Of a stretch of DNA of 64,000 bases, positions 55,637 through 64,000 are shown in pieces. The notes beneath the pieces are model-generated. The model was not told the DNA's origin, ran no database searches, and worked only from the letters and a program-made list of their open reading frames with translations. Every line of letters starts with the position of its first letter. Positions within the stretch are counted from its first letter, which is position 1. The translations under genes and the position numbers were made by a program. This stretch comes from Polytrichum commune (taxonomy: Eukaryota; Streptophyta; Polytrichopsida; Polytrichales; Polytrichaceae), in NCBI GenBank assembly GCA_950295325.1, contig OX485808.1, positions 16,572,527 through 16,636,526 on the forward strand, read 5' to 3'.

Positions 55637-58600
55637 TGGAAGCTACATTATAGACTCTCCATCTACTTTATTTGAATAAGAATTGAGCAAGATAAGAATG
55701 TGAAGTTAGATGTTCATTGCATTCCAATCGGATGGACAAATCAATTGTTTGGCTCAATGAACTCATATGAAGCCTTTTTTTGAGGTTCTCATTTCAATAT
55801 CATAAGGTACATACTCCACTACTCCAAGACTTAACTACATAATGAACTTACGACGTAAGTAAAAAGCTATGGCACTCCATTGTTTCAAATAGGAAGTGAC
55901 ATTAAATACCGTAAGCCTTGTAGGTCTTGTGCCATTTAACTTTATTGTTTGTGGCTCCATATGGAACATTTCCTAGTATTGGAAAATGAACTTCAAAGTT
56001 AGGTACGTTCTTAAGGCTAAAGAGTGTAATCCATGGAGTTTGATGTTAAATCAACCGGATGGACCATGGCAAGGTGTCTTGCTCTTTAAGGCGGGTCCCC
56101 ACCACTCTTCCACAACTTAAGGAGGCCTATTAAAAAAACATGGCACCATGTAGGTATGTGACGAAGTCATCCCCCTTGAATTCATATGGCGGCAAACAAA
56201 TGGCCAAACTCATGTCAAGTTTAATACACCATTGATGGTTTGGAAACAAATTGCCAACGGAAGGCTTCAATAGAAATCGTATTATTTCATAAATACCAAC
56301 AAATGTGGACATTAAGTTTTAAAAAGACCTTATTATTTGTTTTGTCAAAATCTATCATTTCAAGTGATTAGACATTCAAATCTAAGATTCAAAACCGCCT
56401 AAGAATGACAATAATGAAATGTATGCTTCATATTGGATATCTTATCACAAATAGCCTTTAATTCAAGAGATTTCAGCCAAAACAACTAACAAATTAACAA
56501 TTTACTAGTGACTTTGATGTTACCATGACGTGAATTACGGTGTTGTTTAATTTTCTAGTTAGTCATTTAATTCTATCAATAATCTCAAACTGGGCATCGC
56601 AAGAATTAGAGAGCTTTTGATGACTACTACCTCCTTTCAAACATGAACGCCTTGAATTAATTTGGACAAACCGGCATGCACCTTATCTCCCCCATAGGCA
56701 AGCCCATGGGTTCCCACATGATTGGTTGAAAATATCCAATTGACCCACATACCCTTGCTATGATTGGTTGGGTGAACCATAGGTACATGGGTGCACGGGA
56801 TATCAAGTGCTAGTAAAATCACCCATCTAATCACTACTATGACATTAGACGCTTAACCTCAAAATTCCCATGGAATATGGGGAAAAAAAGGCCCTCGGTC
56901 CTAAACCAACCCTAGAGACTCCAAAACAAACATGAACTCCCAATGAGCTAAAGAATTCAACTTTAGATCGAGACCTAGACCATAACCACAACATGTCGTG
57001 TGGATAAATCTATAGATACAATTGCACATGTGGATATGATTACGATAATAATGAAATAGAGGATTTGATTAAATTATCATCGTCTATCAATAAATTACAT
57101 AATCAAAGCATACATAAATAACGTTCAATCAATTTTTGGTCATAGTTTAGTACTGTAACGTTCAAATAAACATCGAAGACCTACATATCTAACGTGGCAT
57201 ACACATCATCGGTACCAAGTTAGATCAATCCCCACACCACCTTCATTTGTTTGAGACTCGATAGCACCATTTTGCAATCAACTTCTCCATGTGCTTTGCA
57301 CTTTACCTACTCTACCACACCTTGACCGCAAAGCAACTTGCAATGCACAACATGCCCTCTTTATTTCGGGGAAGATCTCACTAGATTTTTTTTTCTCTTG
57401 CATATGAAAACGCCTTCAAATTTGTTTTGGAGAATCATCTAGGAGCCGTCTACGACGCTAGAAGATAACTTGACCATTACAACCATCCATTGTGACCAGG
57501 TCATCACGACTCATGACAAGAAAATGCATACATATATCATTATGGTTGTCAACTGAAAGATTTTGGTTGGGATGTTTGGGCAATGGGTAATCAAAAACTT
57601 TCCGGCTGCCAACCGAAATGACTTATTTATGAGTTGTCTTGCCATGTGTCGCAATGGATGTCTTGCATCAATGGACACGTTTTCTTCTAGTGCCAATCAC
57701 CTTGTGTTTGGGGGACGTTCACCATACAAAAGTACTTTACACAAAGGTTTTCATATACTTTATGATGAACTATAGTTGCCTTGTGCTCTCGCTTGTGCTT
57801 CTAAGGTAGACTAGCACCTACACATGAACACCTTGAGTACTTGAGACAATTTATATGCTCAACATAATTCACCAAATTGTTTTCAAAAAAGAATGATAAT
57901 AAAATCCATGAAGTTGTTAATGCAAATTGAATGTATGATTAGTTGTTGACATCATGTGATATAGATGCCCTTTAGACATGATAAATAAAATTTGAGCCTC
58001 ATTATAATATAAAATGATTTGTCAAGTAGAGAGAGAGAGAGAAATCACCTTGATCATAGTCACGAGCTCGTATGTGAACCCGGAACAAGTTGGCTGAGCA
58101 AGGCTATAAGATGAGTGTTATTGTTTCCCATCAAAGGTGATCCCTATTAATATATTGTCAAGCATTAATAATTTGGCTTTCTTAGTCAAAGGGTTACATT
58201 TCGTCTTAAGAAGAATCTCATTCATATTCAATTTGGAGTAGTATTCACCTACTTTGGGATTGAAAACTAGTATCAAAATTGGGTCAATGATGGAGGCTTG
58301 TCGTGTTGGTGAGCAAACCATGTACAAGTTGCCTCGTGGTTTTTGGGCCTCCTTGGATCCATGGGAACCTGCAAAAGAGACCACATGAGTGGCACATTGT
58401 CCTCATGTCGGTGATGTTTTTTTGTGATGATCGTCAAGTTCACCCACCTTCTCACAATCATCATTGACAATGTGGAGCATCAAGAGGTTTTGTATCGTGG
58501 CCTCCTATGCACTTCGATTCCTTAATAATTAATTTGTGATAACATGGGTAACATGGAAATTATGGAGTTGTATTGTTATAAAAATTCTTAGTTATTTCAA

Positions 58601-58990
58601 CACAATTTTTATAAATTTCACACAAGTAGATTGAGTTTCATGAAGAGATTTATTTATATATATATATATATATATATCAACGTTTGTATGACCAGGGCTT
58701 CAAATTTGAACATATATGATTATTATGACATCAAGGTCATAATCGTATGCTCAATTGATTGCATATGTTGAGTATGCCAAACTGCAAAGGAAGCTGCAAG
58801 TGTTCATGTGAATTATAATAAATTAACTCCCTAACATTCAACTCTTACGTGGATTTTTTGGGGCCATCTCGAGGGCCATCTAATAAATATAAATTTGTGT
58901 CAAGATCAAAATCATTTGGAATTGCGACTAGGAGACCAAACTCAACCATCAATATGGAAAACTTTGTATGGCATACAACAAGGCATGTAG
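55637..58990. other. No gene recognised; microsatellites
   Basis: About 3.3 kb without a supported gene. A (GA)n run lies at about 58027-58043 and a (TA)n run at about 58652-58677. Two open frames (57563-57775 plus, 58384-58118 minus) have protein-like composition but no family I recognise. The minus-strand one reads GNLYMVCSPTRQASIID and could be an exon of a decayed gene. Confidence 0.4.
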
Positions 58991-58993
58991 CTA

Positions 58994-59211
58994 TACCGAA
59001 CATTGTATATAGTGTAATTTATTAATTGGAATTACTTAATGCTATAAATATGTATTGTATATCTCATATTTACCAATAAATGTCAAATTAGTTGTTTGGA
59101 CGTTACATAACATTAACAACTTTACTTAGCAAAAACTTACATCAATAGTAAATAACATATAGCAATTGTGTAACTCTTAATAGTAAGGGACACTCAATAT
59201 CATATTTAATG
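58994..59211. mobile_element. TA-flanked mariner-like MITE, decayed copy
   Basis: TA flanks at 58992-58993 and 59212-59213. The interior matches 33322-33538 (GTTTGGACGTTACATAAC, TTACTTAGCAAAAA-like words). The right end GACACTCAATATCATATTTA is recognisable and the left end is eroded. Confidence 0.6.
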
Positions 59212-59447
59212 TATTTTTTCTTTATAACTTAGAAATAAAACTCCACACTTGGGTTGAATACATTATGTTGATATCAACCACTTTTTGGGGGTTAATTACA
59301 ACTTTTCTAGGGGGAGGATTTTAGTGTATGTATACACTAATAGGACTATCTAGTATACCTATTCCAAGAGCTTAAACAATAATAACACTATGATTTACAA
59401 AGTCGCATTTCAAGTTTCCTATAGAGAGAAACTAACCAAATGATAAT

Positions 59448-61608
59448 TTAAGATTTCTCCTTTGAAAGTAGCTTGCAAACCGACCACCTTTGACATTCCT
59501 TTGCCACAACATGTTGGAGGCCCTCTGGGCCGGAAACTAGAACACCAACATTTTCATGTCCAAAATCCTTTACAACTTGGTCAAACTCCCTTGAGAAATC
59601 GGGATGTGAAAACATATACCCGTCGGCCATATCGTACAAAGTTGGATGGGCCCATTCCATGTCATCATCGACACTTGAAAGCTCGTTTTCATATAAGCCC
59701 ACAACCCGGGCCGCTCGTGCTTGATTTTCCGTCGTTTTCCTCTTCTTGCTCTTGGAACGGACAGCCCGACACAAAAGCACGGCACTCCCGGCGACCACGA
59801 TGCCAAAGAACATGCTCACGAACAAGAGGCTCACTTGGATCCATTGGAAACACGAAGTGTTTTGAGGCACCACATTGTTGATGCCTTCAAACGTCGCGAC
59901 CGTCGCACAACTCGTGATCAAAATCATCCAAAACATCCAAAACATTCACAAGTTGTCTCCTGTTCCCGTGACCAACCGGACACGACTCATGTTGGTTAAA
60001 TCGTCATCGTCGGGACTAGGTGGGGGGGTCACGTGAGTCCCCCCCCCGAGGTTGTTGTCGACGTTGTCATCCACATAAGCTTTGTTGGTTTGAAACCGCA
60101 TCACATACGCCTTCACGTGGATTTGATACACACCCGATTTGTAGTCCGCGAAAATCAAGCTCGGTGAAACTTGACGGAGGATGTCGAGCTCGGTCTCGGA
60201 CCGCACCGACCATATCAACACGATGTTCTTCGTGGGCCGTGATGCGGTACCGGTGCAAAATGTTTTGGACGATGGCCACGAACGGCGTGATCCCGATGCC
60301 GCCCGCGACGAGCGCCAACGTCTTGTAGTTGAGATAGTACCCGGACTCGGTCACCGTACGGACCTTCGACGGCGACCGGCATCGAGAACGGACACCGTTT
60401 CTTGGTGGCCGTGGTCGCGAGCTCCGTGACGTGGGCGACCACTCGGGACATCCACGAGTGTTTCCCGGACACGCCGCCGGCGACTTTCTTGATGTGAATG
60501 GTCATCTCGCCCGCACGGTAAATTCAACGCCATCGTACGTTAAAGTCAAGGACCTTGGGACCTTGAGCTCGATGATGCCGTCGAACAACACGCGCGCCCG
60601 GAACACTTGTATGAGTTGCCTCGATTGCCAAGACCGTATGAACCGGTCGAGGAAGAAGAGGAAAACGGGGCCCATTGTGTACCCGGTCGTCCTCACCCCG
60701 ACATGGTACGCAAAGTCGGCAAAAAACATGACGTAGAGTTGGTGCGAATAGTAGAAAAAGTTGAAATGCCGGCGCCGGATCGTTGGTGACGAGGAGGGCG
60801 ACGAGCCCGGGAACCACGACCATTCCCGACGATCCGTTTGCGGGCGCAGTGAAGGAGATCACCCGGTGCCACGTGCGTGTTTTCGCATACACTCCGATGA
60901 ATGAGCCCCCGTGCCCTAAAATGACCGCGACGAGGAGGTAGCCCACCCACTTGTGGTATTTCACCGCTCGCTTGAACGGGAGGCCGAGCATGCGTGGAAT
61001 CGGCGAGTTTCTCGTCACCGGGAGCAAAATGAGCGACATGAGCACGGCTGAGACCTGGCCCAACATCGTGCCCGTTTGCGCCGTCTTGGCCACCGTTTTC
61101 TCCACTCCTGTGGTGTTGGAAACCGCGTCGATTAATTTCGCTTGGGGCACGTACCAAGCGTAGAAATGCCAAAAGACCAAAACAAGTGTGCTTAGGATTG
61201 CGAGGAGATCGATTATGGCCATCACCCCAACCACACGGTTGATAAGCAGCAGCCGTGTCCACAACATTCTCCACATGCGAGAAACTCGCGAGTGAAAAGA
61301 ATTGTCGTCGTTACGGCTCTTCTTCGGGGGCGTCAGTGATGGTGGAGATTTCTTCGTGAGATGTAAATGCAGCGTCCCAAGAAGTGCGATAATCATTACA
61401 GGGCACGCGTATAACATGTAAACTCGGACCATGTCGCCGAATTGTTGTGTGTGTTGTGTGACAAACGCTTCGATTGTCCAACCGAGCATCGTGGGAGTGG
61501 AGTGAAGAACCACCAAATTATCTAATACATGGAGACTGCAAAGGCCAAAGTGGAAATGACAAGTTTCGTCATCATTTTCATGATGTTTGGATTCATTGCA
61601 ATTGCCAT
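59448..61608 (-). pseudogene. Ferric reductase (FRO/NOX superfamily) copy, intronless and broken
   Basis: A collinear ferric-chelate-reductase-like protein of about 700 codons is spread over several frames. In order: MAIAMNPNIM... (61608, TAG at 61522-61524); VRVYMLYACPVMIIALLGTL; KYHKWVGYLLVAVILGHGG with His-x13-His; RRRHFNFFYYSHQLY...AYHVG with His-x12-His (two heme pairs); [48 protein letters not shown] (NADPH-binding glycines); [16 protein letters not shown]; a TGA at 59946-59948; two late membrane segments; and GVLVSGPEGLQHVVAKEC. Such enzymes pass electrons from NAD(P)H through FAD and hemes across a membrane to reduce iron. The FAD-binding HPF[ST] region appears deleted near 60510. At least five phase changes occur. 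The segment has no introns and is much GC-richer than its flanks. Read as a relic; assembly indels are possible for some breaks. Confidence 0.8.
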
Positions 61609-64000
61609 CGTGCTCACTGATCTCTCTTACATTTCTGTATGTTTTCACCTTGAGTATTGTATGAAACGATGGCATCAACTTGGGAAATCAATAAGAATTT
61701 TGAAAACACACACACTCGTATATATATATATCCATCCCAAATTTCAAAAAATAAAGTGTTGAAAAAAATAAAATGAATACTGGCAAGAGTAAAATACAGA
61801 CTAGCTCGAACCTTAAGAGCATTATTAACTTTAATTTGTTTTTTTACATGATGAAATTTTTCATAGAGAAGGCCCACTTTATGAGAATGTAACGGAAGAA
61901 GGCCTTCACTTTCTTCCACAAAATTAAAAGGACAAGAGGGTACACGAAATAGTCCTATTAGTGTAGGTGGGAAATCAATGTCGAAATGATGAGTGTGAGC
62001 CACTCCGATTGTCTAGTCCTAGGTGGGAATAACATGGGCCGAAGATCTTAGGTTTTCCCCTGAGTCTTCTTGGAGACTCCTACCAACACCTTGTGTGTTA
62101 ATGTGTAGTTATAATGAGCTTATGATGTGTCACGTATAAGTAGGTGTGTTACTTTGTGCCAATGTTGATTATAACTTGCTTAACATACGTTATTCCTCCT
62201 TGATGTCAATTACTACTTATCAATTGATACACGTTATGAATGGTATTGTGAACAAATAGTATATGCGAACGAGTGAAACGTATGGAGTTGGACGATATCC
62301 TCTCCTATTCTATTTGCGTGCTCCTCCTTTCTCTCCTCAACTACATATTATTGGTTGTGGAGATAAGGGGAGAAGAAATAGGCAAGGAGAAGAGGTTTGA
62401 GCTTTGGATACAGTAGGATGGGAATGGGGGGAGAGTGATGTGTGATGAAGAGGAAATGTAGGTGCTAAGGTCAAATATGGTGGGATTATGGAAAAAGGGT
62501 GAGAGTAAACGGCATAAATATTTGGTGAAAAGTGTGGAAGAAACGCCAACATGTTGTGTGTAGTTATTGAGTGGGTGGGTGGCCTGGTATGTGCAGGAAG
62601 GGGGTAGATGGCTCATGGAGCTAAATTCCTTGGAGGTTGAATGTTGACAAGGGTATCCATGTTGCCGATGGCGGTTGAATGCCTGGTGGGAGGTGGGAGA
62701 ATTGGGAGATATGCAAGCAAAGAATTCAATAGGATAGTAATGGAAATGATATAGAATAAGGAAAATAGACGTGCACCGAGAATGTAGGCAAAATGGTTAG
62801 GATATGTTGTGTTGGAGACTTGAAGATTGTAGGTACGGGAGGAGGCCGAAGGGGAAGAGTAATGCAATGATATAGTGGTATGGAGGAAAATGTATTGGCA
62901 TGCTAGAAGTAAATAAAGACATTTTGAATGAGTTGGTTGTGATGATTGAAGTGTTAAGCATGTGTATTGATGTGGCTTATGGTGGGTATTATAGCAATTG
63001 GTAAGATGGATTGATATATGAATTGGTTAGCGATGCATATATTGGAGAGGAGTAGACTTGTGTAAATAATATTGGGACAATAGGATGATAGCCATGTGAT
63101 ATGCTTGTGAGATCTCAAAAGTGTGAAAGCCATGGTGAGCAAGTTTTGGAGTTAGATAACTTATCAAGGGGTGGGGTTGGTGTAGACGAGGGAACAAAAT
63201 AGGGAGCCACACGATGGTTAATTGTGCGACTGTGAACGAGAGGGTGGTAGCCGGTATAGGAAGTTTGCCAGTAGTCTCAAGTTGAATGTAGAACCGAGGA
63301 TCCTAGATAAGATCTTGATGTGGGTTGATGAAAGTTGGGTCTTGCTACAATGTGATGTTGTTGGCGGTGTGTCGACGTAGATTTAGTTTGCAGGTTGTCC
63401 AACTCATAATGAAAGTGGACTTTAAGGATGGTGTGTTGCAAGAGTGTTCGAGACAATGCATATCAACAATGCTCAGTGAGTCACAAAAGTGACTTATTCA
63501 TCATAAGCAAGGATACCCTAGAAATGGCGGATAAGAGAGAAAATTGTATGTTTAGAGAGAGTGTGAGAGAGAAAGAGAGCAATGGTAGTGAGCCCGATTC
63601 CAATCCAGATGAGCGTGGAGAAGTGGCGATGAAGATTGCTTGCATCAATTCTTGGGAAGGCCACCATGGTGTAACACCACCGGGCCATTTCCCTCTACCA
63701 TCAAGTAAATTATATGATTAGAGTGAGATCTAAGTGTTGAAATGACAAATACACTTAAAAGTCATATTCCCTACTCACTATAAACAACTATCCACATGTC
63801 AATTCAAATTCAATGACAATTGGTGCTTCTCCCCCTAGTGAATCTCATGATTAAATGAATGATGACCAATAGTACATTGTATGTTTCTTCACTCCTTACA
63901 ACCGCACTTAATACCCCACCTGCACCAAAATGTTGGTTAGGTAACCCACCAAGTTCTTGCATCCGGAAAGGCAAAAATCATGTCCGAAGGTCTAACTCAC
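61609..64000. other. No gene recognised; strand-asymmetric stretch
   Basis: From about 62330 to 63250 the plus strand is rich in G and poor in C, so the minus strand contains several stop-free frames of 60-90 codons that are probably by-products. A 97-codon plus-strand frame (63428-63721) has no known motif. No RNA gene or clear repeat was seen. Confidence 0.4.

Noticed and set aside
59462-61274. Many plus- and minus-strand ORFs over the ferric reductase relic
   Set aside because: GC-rich DNA has few stop codons; only the collinear minus-strand fragments match the family.
60524-61678. 384-codon frame as an intact ferric reductase
   Set aside because: Its last quarter is out of phase with the family (the RRRHFNFFYYSH block lies in another frame), and its first part is also out of phase.
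1-64000. CRISPR arrays, phage modules or bacterial operons
   Set aside because: Spliced genes and eukaryotic transposons throughout; no short regularly spaced repeats with unique spacers were seen.

Overview
This 64 kb window looks like nuclear DNA of a land plant, probably a non-seed lineage (moss, liverwort, lycophyte or fern). It is AT-rich, has introns with GT-AG borders, and is dominated by transposons. The plant call rests on a plant-type CCR4-NOT subunit gene and a ferric reductase (FRO/NOX superfamily) relic. The non-seed call rests on the style of the LINE and transposase-like sequences as I remember them, and is inference.

Only one gene looks intact enough to be functional: a CNOT9/RCD1 homologue (CCR4-NOT complex subunit 9) on the minus strand at 49819-45073. 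Eight exons splice in frame into 249 codons with canonical borders; the last, short exon was not found. Its second intron is almost filled by a four-unit tandem repeat, its fourth intron carries a foldback repeat, and a decayed Tigger/pogo element lies about 500 bp upstream of its start codon. A second cellular gene-like region, 61608-59448 (minus), is an intronless, GC-rich ferric reductase copy broken by frameshifts, two stops and a deletion.

Layout. 1-2.2 kb: MULE-like transposase relic split by a 411 bp TIR element. 4-8.2 kb: a SINE, a three-level nest of small elements, and two Tourist-like MITEs. 10.8-17.7 kb: more MITEs, a 173-180 bp tandem array and a LINE fragment with an RNase H domain. 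18.5-26.8 kb: a nearly complete L1-like LINE (zinc-knuckle ORF1, endonuclease, reverse transcriptase) containing a SINE and a solo LTR. 27.7-28.7 kb: a 92 bp minisatellite with 184 bp higher-order structure. 29-33.6 kb: a hAT-type composite, a DDE-transposase-like relic, a MITE and nested TA-flanked elements. 34-44 kb: AT-rich DNA with degenerate repeats, few credible ORFs and a G20 tract. 44-51.6 kb: CNOT9 and the Tigger relic. 52-59.2 kb: degenerate tandem repeats, an 876 bp foldback element and MITEs. 59.4-61.6 kb: ferric reductase relic. 61.6-64 kb: no gene recognised.

The mobile fraction falls into families defined here from their own termini and target duplications: Tourist/PIF-like (TTA or TCA duplication), hAT-like (8 bp duplication), TA-flanked mariner-like elements, Tigger, L1-like LINE, tRNA-type SINE and a solo LTR. 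Nesting gives a relative order of insertion. I saw no CRISPR, phage or bacterial operon features, and no coherent new molecular system. The most unusual items are the repeat-filled CNOT9 intron, the nested MITE stacks, the higher-order minisatellite and the intronless ferric reductase relic.
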